A stretch of 64,000 nt of DNA from Trema orientale (GCA_002914845.1 JXTC01000194.1:335233-399232), one strand, 5' to 3'. Shown: positions 24,341 through 37,689, counted from the stretch's first letter. Made by a program: numbers and translations. The notes: generated by a model from the sequence alone, not told the origin.

Positions 24341-25367
24341 TATATTTTAATTGGAATAATACTTATTGCTAGATATTCTAATTAATTTTTCTCTTCGGCC
24401 AATTGTCCATTTTTTCCTCTTTGTATTAAGATTATGACTTTGTGTCTTATGTAATCTTAAGGCAAGACAGTAGTGCCCTTAACTGGACAATGAGCATTCA
24501 TGCAAAGATGAGATGTTCACATTGTGTATTTTCTTCCTTTTAACTAGGCCCAAGAGATGCTGCAAGTGTGAAGAGGGCAGTGGGGTTTGATATTTATCAA
24601 TTTCTTTTGGGCTGTACTAAAGTCAAGTTGGCCCATGTTGACTTTTGGCAAATAGGCTGGCCTTTATTGTTTATTTGGGCTTTGGAATATCATTTCTAAT
24701 CTGGAGAAAGGATTTTTGGATCTAGGCAATGCTTTTAAGGTTAATGGACCGCTTCAGGAGACAAACATCATGTAACCTGTAGATGTAATGTAATGTCTTG
24801 TTCTTGGGCTTGTATTAAAAAGGATTGGGTTGCTGGGCTTGTACTCAAAGAAGCTGTTGGGCTACTTTCCAAAAAGAGTCTTTGGGCCCTGAAGAAGGCA
24901 GATAACCCACGTATTAATCTGATAATCTGAGACTTGATTACATGACTTTCTTTGATTTTCTCTTTTCCTTTTTAGCTGATTTAGTCATTTAATGAATTTT
25001 CCAAAACCACGTTATCAACTCTTAGCCCAGGTTGATAAATCAACAAGATATATTACATATATAATATTTGAAAGGATTTATCTTGACGGATAAGGAAATT
25101 TAATCCAATAAACTCCCATTTTTGTTTAAAATCCTGTTAAATTCAAATATATATATATATCTATCTATATGTGATATTATATTTTTCCTTCTTAAAAGCC
25201 ACGTTATCTTTTCCCAGCCCAGGTTGAGTAATCAACCGTATATGGGTATAATATGTTTGAAATTAATACTTCCATTTCATAGAAATACCGTAATATCAAT
25301 ATTTTTTTTAATTTCAAATATATATTTAGTCCTCCCATGATTGTATCTTGGACATAAATTCTAGGAG
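24341..25367. other. Intergenic DNA without a recognised gene
   Basis: The stretch has moderate composition with scattered TGGGCC/GGGCTT-like motifs (24600-24900). I could not support a coding exon or a named element. Confidence 0.3.
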
Positions 25368-25655
25368 AATTTTGGCAGCATAACAACTCAATGAGAGTAA
25401 GACTCTAATTTTCTCTTTGGCTATACCTCACCGCAAACTTTTTTTCGGCTTAAATAGCCTAGGTCGTGGCAGAATCAAAACGAAATTTAGAGCTTCGACA
25501 TTTTCGAGAGAATTTCGGCAGTATAACGACCTAATGAAAAGAAGATTTTAATTTCCCTTTGGTTATACCTCATTGTAAACCTTTTTTTGGCATAAATAAC
25601 CTAAGTCGTAGTGGAACGAAAATAACATTTAGAGCTTCAATATTTTTGGAAGAAT
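25368..25655. repeat. Diverged tandem duplication, about 143-bp unit
   Basis: GAATTTTGGCAGCATAAC (25368) recurs as GAATTTCGGCAGTATAAC (25511). The two units keep the order of matching blocks, for example GGCTATACCTCACCGCAAAC against GGTTATACCTCATTGTAAAC. A third partial unit begins at about 25654. Divergence is considerable, so the duplication is old. Confidence 0.65.
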
Positions 25656-26035
25656 TTGAAAGAGAGTAATATAAAAGTAAATTTTCATCTTGATTGTGAC
25701 CTTGATCATCATTGGCGGCCTAAGTCATGAGACCTCTGTTGGCCATAGATAGCCTTAGATCATAGGGATAATCAAGAGAAAATTTTGGAGAAGAGATGTA
25801 GAAAAAAAAAATGCTACATACTTACTTTATAGACTATTTTTCTTGTCTTTTACAGAGCTTTCTTGTCTTTTACAAAAACACACTTTTTTTTTTGTGAGAC
25901 TTAGTGGTTATCAAAATTAAGGGGTAAAATCAAAAAAAGAAAACCCATCAGTTTTAGTTTTTTTCTTTTTTTTTTTCCCAAAAGAAAAAAGAAAAAACTC
26001 ATCTCTTTTCATTTAGTCAAATTGAAACCTTAGAT

Positions 26036-26038
<3 letters not shown>

Positions 26039-26119
<81 letters not shown>
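26039..26119. repeat. (TA)n microsatellite, about 81 bp
   Basis: Uninterrupted TA dinucleotides, about 40 units. Confidence 0.95.
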
Positions 26120-26122
<3 letters not shown>

Positions 26123-27269
26123 CCGAGGAAGAAACCTTAGATGGTTTAAAAAACACTTTTGCCCTTAAAAGTCATAAAACATAATAATAGAAAATTATTA
26201 AAAATAAAATAGTTTAACTAATTGAAAGAACTTAAATTAAAGAGAACAAAAGAGGCAAAACGGAATTTGTTTTTTACTTTGTCACTCTATTTTTTTTTGG
26301 TTAAGTTTTGAATAATTTAAACTCTTTTTAGTTTCAATGATTATAGTTTTACTTAAAATGATTAAAAAAAAAAAGAAAAATGATTATTCATTTTTAACTT
26401 TTGTCATTCTCTCTCTTTTTTTTTTTTTTAATTTTTTAAATAATTTAATATTGAAAAAAAAGAAGACAAAATGGGAATGTTTTTAAAATTTGGTCATTCT
26501 TTTTTTTTTTAAAAAAATTACTATGAATAATTGAAACTCTTTTTAATTTTGATAATTATTATTTTCACTTCAATTATTTTTTAAAAATAATTGAGAAATC
26601 TAATAATTATTTTGTCTTTTTTTTTTTTTAACAAACCAAAGTTTTAATTTTGATTAAATTTGTAGACCTGGTTTTATTTGATGGGAAAATTCAAGTTAAA
26701 TGCTTAGTTTAATATAAATGAAAGGGTGTTAGTTTTTCAGATAAAACATTAAAAGGTTGGGTTTTTTTTTTTAAATTAACCCTTAAAATTAATAAAAATA
26801 TAAAATCAATTTTATTATAATTGATAAAATCTGGTGAATCAGTTATATGCAATAACAAATAAGTTATATACAATAATAAACCAACTATATAAGCGGTAAA
26901 TAAATTACATATAATGATAAATCATTAATATGGTGGTAAATAAATTGTATCATTTGGTAACTAAGGTATGTACTATTGTATATCGACTATGCACATAGTT
27001 GTAAATTAGTCATATAATGATATATGAGCGATAAACTTAAGGATATAATGGTCATCCAAAATCATTAAGTTAGAAAAAGGATATACAAGTTAACAAAATT
27101 GAAAAATAGATATTCATGAATAAAATTAACTTATAAAATAGAATGGGGTGAAGTTTTCTCAAAAGAAAAATCATGTTGTTCAAAGTTCGAACAAAAAACC
27201 TTATTTTCTTATGAGTAATATTGTATATCTTGATAAACTGTTTAGAAAAATTTTACCCACTCATTTACT
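26120..27269. other. AT-rich DNA with homopolymer runs
   Basis: No gene. At about 26825-27010 it contains blocks such as GGTAAATAAATTACATATAA that look like reverse-complement relatives of the array at 27270-28330. Confidence 0.35.
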
Positions 27270-28330
27270 TATCCCTAAAATGCCACATAGATCAAGTTAC
27301 TTTTTCTAGATAACTTGTCAGCATTTTTAATTTTTTTTCTAAATTACTTTTATTTTTGTTATAACTAATATACCATTCATCTATTTTCTCTTTTTCTTAA
27401 TTTTTTTTCTCAAGTAATTACTAATTTAGCACCATTATTATCTAGTAAATTATTTATAAACTAGTAATTTAATACCAATTTTCTTATTTAGATAAATCAA
27501 TCATATAACATTGATTTACTACTTTTTTTTTTCCAATTAAATCATGTAAATCATTGATATGTTACTAATTTACTACCATTATGTTTTCTAAACTAAGTCA
27601 TTAATATGCTACTGAGTTATCACCTTTTTTTTTCTTTATTTATTTTTTTCTCATTCATCGACGAACCATTAAGTTACCATCAGTTTGTCCTTTTCATTTT
27701 CTTTTTCTCTCAAGTAAATCACTACTATACTAATAACTTAATTAATATCATTTTTTTTTCAAGTAAATAATTCACAAACCAATTATTTACCACCATTTTT
27801 TTTTCTCCTAAGTAAATCAAGTAATTATTCATAGACCACTAATTTACCACAATTATTTTTCTTAGAATTAGATTATATAAATTATTGATATACCATAATT
27901 TACTACCAATATTTGAGTCCTCAAGTAAATTACTCATACCATTGATTTACTATATTTTTTGTCACAAGTAAAATCGGATACACTTCTAATTTACGATCAA
28001 TATTTTCCTCAACTAAATTACTAATATACTATTGATTGAACATCATGTTTTACTCAAGTAAAACATTCATTTACTACTGCTTTACTATCACTTTTTTCAT
28101 GTTTTTCCTATAACTAAGTCAAGTAAGTAACTGATATATCACTGACTTACCACCACTTTTTTTTCCCATCCAAGTACATCAAGTAAATAATATATACAGT
28201 TAATTTTTCACTATTTTTCCTATCAATTAAAATTAAGTAAATCATTTATATACCACTAATTTATCACCATTTGTCTTCCTCAAGTCGGTCACTGGTATTA
28301 GTGACAAAATCTAGTCAATTATGATACAAT
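27270..28330. repeat. Highly degenerate minisatellite-like array
   Basis: About 1 kb is built from many diverged copies, roughly 55-75 bp each, of a unit resembling CAAGTAAATCA, spacer, ATACCACTAATTTACCACCA and a T-run. Well-preserved instances are near 27700, 27760, 27800, 28090-28160 and 28210-28275. Units differ in length and sequence, so this is an old array, not an active satellite. No coding potential. Confidence 0.6.
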
Positions 28331-28842
28331 TTTATTTTATTGACTATTTTATTCCTTCCCAAGTATATAATGTACTATAGATATATAATTCATATACCAG
28401 TTTTTTGTCTTAGGTAAATAATTTAATCAGTTATTTTCTTTTATTTTGGGTGTTTATATTAACCTCGCTAAAACTACCACTCAAAATTTAATTATTTAAA
28501 TACTAATATTTATAATTATTTAATATTTATACAAAATTTTATGATGGTTGCACATGTAGCGGTAACTATTAAAACTTCATTTATACATATATAAAATATA
28601 TTTGGGCACTATGCGTCAATTATAGCAACTATACATGAAGAGAAGCAAATGGGTCCACCTGTCAGATCCTGTGAAAGAAGAATGGGACAACTTTTGTACA
28701 GTTGTTATAAGTCAAATTTTAGCTGAAGTATGAATTTTTGTCGGTTTTTCATAAATCATGCAAGAGAGCAGATACGAAAAAGTTAAAAAAGGTTGAAGGG
28801 ACAAAAAAGATGCAGAGATTTCTCAATATGAAATATCGCGAT

Positions 28843-28975
28843 ATTTGTTAATATTATGACGATATGTATCCCTTTTTCGAACATCGACACGAATGTTGGT
28901 GGAAATATTTGTTAATATTATCACAATATGTATCTGTTTTTTGAAATATCGACACGAATGTTGATAGAAATATAT
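28843..28975. repeat. Two tandem 65-bp units
   Basis: TTTGTTAATATTATGACGAT (28843) and TTTGTTAATATTATCACAAT (28908) start two similar units, each containing ATCGACACGAATGTTG. Confidence 0.65.
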
Positions 28976-28976
28976 A

Positions 28977-29335
28977 GGTCTCGTTTGATTCACCCATTTA
29001 AATGAGTGTATTTAAATAGAAATTCTAGAATGGGTTATAATTAGAATGAGAGACATTTGAATGGAAAAATATTAGAATGTGTTGTAATTAGAATGAGAGT
29101 ATTGGAATGGACTATTCAAAAACACCTCCTCCCCTCCATTTTCATCCAAGACACAAAAATCCATTCAAATAGTTGATGTGACTGATGAACCATTTGAATA
29201 GAAAAATTGAATTATTGAAACAAATACGCATTCTAAAAGACCATCTGAATGGAAAAATTGGAATTGTTGAAACAAACACCCATTCAAATGGATTTTCTAT
29301 TCCAATAAAATGGAATGGTTGAAACAAACGGGGCC
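28977..29335. mobile_element. Harbinger-like MITE
   Basis: The ends GGTCTCGTTTGATTCACCC and GGTTGAAACAAACGGGGCC are inverted repeats, with ATA on both sides as a possible 3-bp target duplication. Sub-terminal GAATGG/CCATTC-type motifs recur inside. Length is 359 bp, no coding capacity. Confidence 0.6.
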
Positions 29336-29451
29336 ATATTTTTTTTTTGTATATCAGTAGAATATTAATAATAATTCTCTTTTTCTTTTTTCTTTTCACA
29401 GGCAGCAAATGTTTCTCTTTTTCTCTTTTACGATGTTTATACTAAAAGAAA

Positions 29452-30200
29452 TTTTTTTTCTCTTTGACTTTGAATATATGTATATAGGACTTAGTTTAAA
29501 TGGTTATAACAATATTTACCCATAGATGATTACAATGGTTTAAGCCGTTAGATCTAATATCTTACGATGGTGATTAATTTGGTGTTTGGCCAAAAAAATT
29601 TAATACTATTTATTACTATCAAAAAAATTTAATGCTATCACTACTTTTTTTAGTATCCATTCATGGTCACAAAAAAATTGTAACCATTGAGAAGTCCTCC
29701 ATATATATATATTGCCTACTTATTTGGTTAACATATTTGAACGAACACATTTAAATAAATTAAGTGGAAATGAATTTAGTGGAATATATTATATGAGAGA
29801 CATTTAAACTGAAATAAAGAAATTTTTTTTTCTCTTTGACTCTAAATATATATATATGGGTTTGGTTTAAATGGTTACAACAATATTTACCCATGGATGG
29901 TTACAATAGTTTAAGCCGTTAGATCTAATATCCTACGGTGGTGATTAGTTTGGTAGTTGGCCAAAAAAATTTAATGCTATTTATTACTATCAAAAAAATT
30001 TAATGCTATCACTACTTTTTTTAGTATCCATTCATGGTCACAAAAAAATTGTAACCATTGAGAAGTCCTCCATATATATATATATGTATATATATTTTGC
30101 CTACTTGTTTGGTTAATACATTTGAACGAGCACATTTAAATGAATTAAGTGGAAATGAATTTACTGGAATATGTTATATGAGAGACATTTAAACTGAAAT
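29452..30200. repeat. Tandem duplication with 371-bp period
   Basis: TCTCTTTGACT at about 29458 starts a unit repeated about 371 bp later. Both units contain TTACCCATRGATGRTTACAA, GTAACCATTGAGAAGTCCTCC and GAGAGACATTTAAACTGAAA. Identity is high over most of the length. Each unit ends in sequence related to the MITE at 28977-29335. Confidence 0.8.
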
Positions 30201-31560
30201 AATAATTTGAATAGTAGGTATTAGAATGTAATATTGAAAAATAATAGGTTAAATATGAATTCTCATTTCAAGAACAAGAAGTCCATTTTAATGGTAAAAA
30301 ATGAATGGACATGTGGAAGAAAAAAAAATTGAATTATTGAAACAAACATATATTCCAATAAGCCATTGGAATGAAAAGTTAGAATGGTTGAAATTCCTTT
30401 AACACTTCTATAATATTTTTTAGATTCAAAAGAAATCCATTATGCAAATCTTAATATTTGTTAAAGGTTATTTATTTGTGAAGAAGATGATTGAACTAGT
30501 TTTTGTCATTACTACATTCTCCCAGGTTAAGTCACTTTTTGCTAATTCAATATTCTTTGTGAGTTGAAAACTTAAAAAATATTTTGAGTCCTTTAACTTG
30601 TATTGCTTTCTATAAGGCTTCCAAGAAGGTACTAAGTGTAATTCTGATTTTTTTTTTCTTCTGGGGGGGGATTGAAGTTACTAAATGTAATTCATTGGCT
30701 GGAAAAGTTAAGAGGAACTGGCTGGATAAGTTAAAGAGGAACTGGCCAAAATCTTAGTCTCTGTGATCATATTCATATGTTTGGTTTACTTTTGTTTCGT
30801 TTTTGTTTTTTGTTTGTTTCAAATAAAAAAAAAGTATCTTTATTAGTGGTTTTATTCAAACGCTTAAAAATCTCAGAAGGAGTCAGAAAACAGTATAATG
30901 ACTTAAAGTAGGAGTATGTTCCACGAGTCCTAATAAAAAAAGTGGTAGTAGGTTCAACATTTTGCAATAATTGCACAGATAAAAACGGGCTTTGTCCTTG
31001 CGTGCATGACAACGTTTAATGGATGTAAAACCTTTTTTTTTTTTGGAAACAATTTAATGGATGTAAACTTAATGAAGCAAACTAATTGCTTTCAGATATC
31101 AAACAGTTTGATCTTAAGGTCTGGTTTTTTTCAATGATTTCGAGTCCTACTGACTAATGTTGACCGTGCATCAGTCTCCACCCTGAGTTTCAGAAAGACT
31201 TTGTCCATGCCACCTCTCTCTGCTTATATGTTAGAACTTTTAGTTTTGTACAGATGAGTCTCTCAAGATCTTTGGAGCAACTTTTGCTGTGATCAATAAT
31301 ATCCCATATTCACATGTAGGTCTTCTTGACTTTGGTTCACGCTCATCCTTCACCTTTTCATTTCTATGTTTCAGTGTTCTTTTTCTTTTTTCCATTATCA
31401 AATTAGTAAGTCATGCATACTTGACTTGTTTATGGAATTAGCTTAAAACTCTACATAGAACCGCCTTTTCTTTTCTTCTTTTGGGATGGGAAAACGAATG
31501 GTATTCAACTGAAAAATAATGAGTTGCACAAACATTTCGACAAGATTTGGAATTAGATCT
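30201..31560. other. Intergenic DNA upstream of the ABC transporter
   Basis: No gene seen up to the transporter leader. A short poly(T) insert flanked by a perfect 15-bp duplication lies at 31015-31067 and is listed separately. Confidence 0.35.
31015..31067 (-). mobile_element. Tiny poly(A)-tailed insert with 15-bp target duplication
   Basis: TTTAATGGATGTAAA occurs at 31015-31029 and again at 31053-31067. Between the copies lie only about 23 bp: a T12 run followed by GGAAACAA, so on the minus strand TTCC and a poly(A) tail. The pattern fits an extremely 5'-truncated, LINE-mobilised insertion. Confidence 0.55.
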
Positions 31561-31734
31561 ATATTAGCCTCCTACTTTTCATTTTTGCCAAGCTTGAAAT
31601 TTAGAAATTCCGCTACAGAAGTTTGCTTTGTATTTATATAGAAGAATTGCCAACTGGTACATTTCACAACTGTACTGCCACAAGTTTGCTATACACTGCT
31701 CACTCTTTAGTAAAATTTCCTTTGCAGACCCTCC

Positions 31735-34700
31735 ATGGTCACTGATATACACAGCATGAAGCAGGGTTTCTCGACTGAGTTCTGCGATACTTCCGAGTGT
31801 GCAAATGGAGCAAGTGTTAATTGCAGTGTTGGGTTTTTGACCATCATCAATCCCAATTCGTGTATCAATCATCTTTTGGTTATTTCAGTTGATGTTCTGC
31901 TCCTTTTCATCTTCTTATGTACCTTTGTTTATAGCGTGGCATCCAAGAAGAGGGCACCATCCGTGGTGTCTCAGAAGTTGCCTCCATTTTCAGTGTTCTC
32001 AGCAGTTTTCAATGGTCCATTGGCTGTGGCCTATTTGGCAGTTGGAATATGGACATTCGTAGAGAAACTGAATACAGATGGGACCATTTCACCGCCGTAT
32101 AGATGGCTAGTAGTAATAATCCAAGGCTTCACATGGTTTCTGCTAAGTTTAACCATAAGCCTAAGGAAGCTGCACCTTTCACATACTGCAATGGCGAAAT
32201 TTTTTTCGCTCTTTTGCTCCTTGATAGGAGCATTTCTGTGCATTTCATCTCTTTTTGAAGCAGTAGTTGACAAAGTAGCATCAGTTACAATGGTTTTAAA
32301 TATTTTGTGCGCTGCCGGAGCAATTCTGTTGATCCTCAGTTCATTTCAGGGATGCAATTATGCAAAAACTGATCGAGAAATCGACGATGGTGCTACTGAT
32401 GCACTGTTGCAAAGTGAGCAAGCTGGTGCTGCCAGTGAAATCAGTTCAAATGATAATGTAACTCCTTTTGCTAGATGTGGATTTTTGAGTGCAATGTCCT
32501 TTTGGTGGTTGAATCCTTTAATGAAAAAGGGTAAGGAACAAATTCTTCAAAATGAAGATATTCCACTGCTGCGGCAGGAAGATCGAGCAGAGACATTGTA
32601 TTCAACGTTCACTGAGCAGCTGAACAACACAAAACTAAGGGGATCATCCAATCCTCCTCCAATTTTATCGACAATCTTCTTCTGCCAGAGGAAAGCTCTT
32701 TTCATTTCTGGGATTTTCGCCTTAATTAAGGTTCTCGCCCTGGTTAGTAGCCCACTGTTTCTTGCAGAATTTATTAAGATTGTTGAAGGCAACTCTGCAT
32801 TCAAATATGAAGGTTATGCATTGAGTGCCGGGCTGTTCCTTGTAAAGTTTTCAGAGTCACTGTCAGAGAGGCAATGGTTCTTTCGGACACAACTGATAGG
32901 GCTGCAAGTAAGATCTTTGCTATCTGCAGCTATATATCAGAAGCAACTACGACTGTCGAATGCTGCTAAGATGAGTCATTCTCCTGGTGAGATAGTGAAC
33001 TATGTTGCAGTGGATGCTTACAGGATAGGTGAATTTCCATTTTGGTTTCACCTGATATGGGCGACACCCCTGCAACTGTGTCTTGCAATAGTTGTCATTT
33101 ACTTCTCTGTGGGGCTAGCAACTCTTTCAGCTTTAACTGTACTTATATTGACTGTGCTTGGAAGTTCTCCACTGGCCAAGTTGCAGCATGAGTATCAAAC
33201 AAAGTTCATGGTGGCTCAGAACGTACGGTTGAAGAAGTTATCAGAAGCACTTACAAACATGAAGATCTTGAAGCTGTATTCATGGGAAACACATTTTAAG
33301 AATGTCGTAGAAAGATTAAGAAATGAAGAACTCAAATGGATCTCTGGAATATTGACACAGAAAGGGTACTATATTGTTTTATTCTGGTCATCTCCTATAC
33401 TAGTGGGAGTTGTTACTTTCTGGACATGCTATCTACTTGGGTTTCAGCTCTATGCTGCCAATGTTTTCACATTTCTAGCGACTTTGAGAATAATTCAGGA
33501 GCCGATTAGGATGATCCCTGATATATTTGGAGCTTTTGTTGAAGCAAAGGTTTCATTTGATCGGATTCTAAAGTTCCTCGAAGCACCTGAATTGGAGAAC
33601 AGAAACAAAAGACAAAAGTTTGGTAGCAATGAGCTTGAGCACTCCATCTTTATTAGATCCTCCGAAATTTCATGGGATCGTAGTTCTTCAAAGGCTACCT
33701 TGAGGAACATTGACTTGGTAGTTAAACCAGGAGAGAAGTTAGCCATTTGTGGTGAGGTTGGCTCCGGTAAATCAACCCTTTTAGCTGCAATTCTTGGAGA
33801 AGTTCCCAATGTCAATGGCATAGTAAGTGGTCATTTCATTTCCTTCCCAAACCTATTTCCACAATTGGCAGGCCAAAACGTGTTGTCAATAAGAAATACA
33901 CTACAATTGGCAAATCTACAGAAAAAGACGAGAAAATTCTAATAGTTCAGCTTCTTTCCTCTTTCAGTATTCTTTTAGGCCTAAATGGAAAACAAAAAAG
34001 AAATTGTCTTGATTGTTTTTAGGACCATACCTGATCATTTATATACATCAACTACACAATGTTTCTGAATCTTTCAGGTTCATGTTTTTGGGAAGATAGC
34101 ATATGTTTCTCAGTCTGCCTGGATCCAGACAGGGACTATAAAAGAGAACATTCTGTTTGGCTCTCCTATGAATCCTGTCAGGTACCAAGAAACGATTGAA
34201 AAGTGCTCTTTAGTTAAGGACCTCGAAATGCTTCCTCTTGGAGATCTCACTCAGATAGGAGAGAGAGGTGTCAATTTAAGTGGTGGACAGAAGCAACGTG
34301 TTCAACTGGCGCGTGCACTCTATCAGAATGCAGATGTTTACCTCTTGGATGATCCCTTCAGTGCGGTCGATGCTCACACTGCAACCAGCCTATTCAATGT
34401 GATCATAATCTTCCTCTCTCATAAACCTTAGCTACTTATGGTGTTGTTTCTCCAGTGGATATATGCTAACACGACTCACTGCCAGGAATATGTCATGGGA
34501 GCTTTGTCAAGAAAGACTGTCTTGCTTGTGACACACCAAGTCGATTTCCTTCCAGCTTTCAATTCTATTTTGGTAACCCAATATTTGACTAATCCTTCCA
34601 TCATCTCTACTTAATGAAACTTTTTTTTTATCATAGTTGCGCATACAATTCTTCTCTTTTTTTGAACAGTTGATGTCTAGTGGGGAGATTTTAGAAGCAG

Positions 34701-37681
34701 CTCCACATGAACAGCTGTTGGTGTCTTCTCAAGAATTTCAACACCTTGTCAATGCACATATTAGCACCACTGCCTCTTTCGAAAGGCCTGTCGAAGATTT
34801 CTTTCCCAGGAAACACAAACCATCCAAGGGCGAGATACAGAAGATTGATGCTGAAGAACAGCTGAATGCATCGGTTGGTGATCAATTGATTAAGCAAGAA
34901 GAGAGAGAAACAGGAGACACTGGTTTTAAGCCTCACATTGAGTACTTGAAGCAGGGGAAGGGATTTCTGTTCTTTTCCTTGGCAAACTTCTTCTTCTTGA
35001 TATTCGTATTTGGGCAACTGGCCCAATTTTACTTGTTTGCTGCAAAACTTCGGGACTCTAGTGTATCTAGAGCAGAAATTTATGCAGTTTACACCGTAGT
35101 AATGAGTATCATGTCACTCTCTTTATTGGTTAGATCTTTTTCTATAGCTGCCTTAGGGTGTGGGGCATCAAAATCTATTTTTTCTACACTGCTGACCTCT
35201 TTCTTTAGAGCTCCAATGTCCTTCTATGACTCAACACCCGTGGGGAGGATACTTAGTCGGGTACGTAAAAGTTTCTCATTTGAATAACTCAATTCTATGC
35301 TTTATAACATCAAAATGGAACTCATATTTGACTACACTCATTTTAGGTATCTTCTGACATGAACATCATCGACCTTGAAGTGCCCTTGAAGCTCATAGTG
35401 GCCTGTGCAGGAACTATAAACACATACACCATATTTGGATTATTGGCTTTTCTTACCTGGCCAGTCTTGTTTGTCATTGTGCCAATGATTTACATAACTA
35501 TACTCTTGCAGGTACAACATATAATAACGCCGACCTTCTTATATAGTTCGTGTATAAGAAAACTTGAGCTATGTCAAGCCATTCCTGCCAGAAATAAACT
35601 TTCTTCATTTCTCAACAGCTAATTCATTTGATTTTCTTCTTAACATATAGAAATACTACTTGGCTTCTGCAAAAGAGTTGATGCGAATAAATGGCACAAC
35701 CAAGTCTGCACTAGCAAGCAACCTTGCTGAATCAATTGCTGGGGCCATAACTATCAGAGCTTTTGAGGAGGAGGATAGATTCTTTTCAAAATACTTGGAA
35801 CTTATCGATGCAAATGCTAGCCCACATTTCAATAATTTTTCAGCCAACGAATGGTTGATACAACGTCTGGAAACATTGTGTGCTATTGTTCTCTCATCCT
35901 CTGCTCTCGCCATAACTTTGCTTCCTTTCAAAGCTTCTGACTCCGGTGAGTAAACATTATTTCAACCATTAGTAACAAACTATGAAGAGTTCTGTATGAA
36001 GAGTTCTGTTTTTCACTCGTGCTTGTGCATTGGATATCAACTCTCAGCATTAATTACATGAAGCATATTTTGGCGACTTGTTTCTCAGAACCACCTCACA
36101 ATTTGGTTACACAAAATCTGTTGGCAGGTTTCATTGGAATGGCATTGTCATATGGCCTGTCGTTAAACCTGTTCTTAGTGATCTCTGTCCAATACCAATG
36201 CATGCTAGCAAATACTATCATTTCCGTGGAGCGAGTGGAACAATACATGCATATTCCCAGTGAAGCTTCTGAAGTAGTAGAAGGAAACCGACCTGTGCAA
36301 AATTGGCCTACACTTGGCAAAGTGGAAATATGCAATCTGAAGGTCAGTATGACAAAAATGGTATTTCTCCTTCAATCATAAGTTTGAGAATTATGGATTT
36401 ATGTCTTTGATAAAAAAGGGTCATAATTTTCAGAAATATTTTATGTATGTCTCATCTTGAATAACATCCTGAAGGTAAGATACCGGCGAAATGCTCCATT
36501 TGTTCTTCATGGAATAAGTTGCATAATTGAAGGAGGACAAAAGATTGGGATAGTTGGCCGCACAGGAAGTGGAAAGACCACTCTTATCAGTGTACTATTT
36601 CGTCTGGTAGAGCCTACTGAAGGAAAGATACTAATAGATGAACTTGACACTTGTACAATTGGGCTTCACGATTTAAGGTCACGCTTAGGTATCATCCCAC
36701 AGGATCCAACACTCTTTAATGGGTCTGTGAGGTTCAATCTGGACCCTTTAGCACAGCATAATGATCAAGAAATATGGGAGGTAAAGTTTGTTAAAAATGA
36801 GTGTTCTTTTCTTCAAACTAGAATAAATTTATCCACTGCTTGCTCTTCATTAACAAAGCCTTTTCTCTCATGACTATGTCCAATGTAAGGTTCTCGAAAA
36901 ATGTCAGTTGCGGGAGGCCATTCAAGAGAAGAAAGAAGGCCTAGAATCCTTAGGTAAGTAATAAGGAACTAAAGAAACAAGTATATGTATAGATAGCAGT
37001 ACTCTTTTTCATTTGTAACTGTATTATGTATGTAAACTGCAGTGTTGGAGGAGGGAACAAACTGGAGCATGGGACAAAGACAACTATTCTGTCTAGGACG
37101 TGCATTGTTGAAGAGAAGCCGAATACTAGTGCTTGACGAAGCAACCGCATCAATGGACAACGCAACAGACGCCATTCTGCAAAAAACCATAAGAAGAGAA
37201 TTTGCAGACTGCACTGTTATAACAGTTGCTCATAGAATCCCAACTGTCATGGACTGCACTAAGGTGCTTGCTATTAGTGATGGTCAGTTAAAAGTTCCAC
37301 ATCCTTACGCTCTAGGACTTTCATTTCCAATTTTGCTTTTGGCGTACCTACTTTATTTTAAGATTTATCACAGGAACACACCGAAATTGACATTAATAAG
37401 TTACATGTGACATGCTTTTTAACTAGCACTGTTTTTTCGAAATAAGAACATATTAATGTACATAAGTGGAAAAATAAAGTTATTGAGTATAACTTTTACT
37501 TGTATATTTTATGTGTTTCTAGTATTACCTTACATTTACATTCGTTATTTCTTTTGTTGCGATTTTGACAGGGAAACTAGTGGAGTATGACGAGCCAGCC
37601 AAGCTGTTGAACAGTGAAGATTCACTTTTCGGGCAGCTGGTGAAGGAGTACTGGTCTCGAGCTTCAAATACTGGCACTTAG
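31735..37681 (+). CDS. ABCC10: ABC transporter C family member (MRP type, ABCC10-like)
   Basis: Eleven exons: 31735-33822, 34078-34398, 34486-34572, 34670-35260, 35347-35511, 35651-35945, 36128-36342, 36475-36780, 36890-36953, 37043-37282 and 37572-37681. Phases close to 1,493 aa, the usual full-length ABCC size. Order: TMD0 helices (about 45-215), TMD1 (about 305-600), NBD1 with Walker A GEVGSGKS (673-680), signature LSGGQ (763-767) and Walker B VYLLDD (783-788); TMD2 (about 900-1180); NBD2 with Walker A GRTGSGKT (1282-1289), signature WSMGQ (1385-1389) and Walker B ILVLDE (1405-1410). The non-canonical second signature is, as I recall it, normal in this clade. The protein should sit in a membrane, often the tonoplast, and export conjugated or anionic compounds; the substrate is unknown. 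An acceptor TTTGCAG eight nt before the ATG suggests a leader intron. Assignment to ABCC10 rests on recalled similarity. Confidence 0.9.
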
Positions 37682-37689
37682 GAGGAATA

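Noticed and set aside
23378-25800. A degenerate LTR element spanning this interval
   Set aside because: Repeat-like blocks exist, but no paired ends, target duplication or coding domain could be defined.
27240-28330. CRISPR-like repeat array
   Set aside because: Units are degenerate, variable in length and AT-rich, without identical repeats or unique spacers; the context is plant nuclear DNA.
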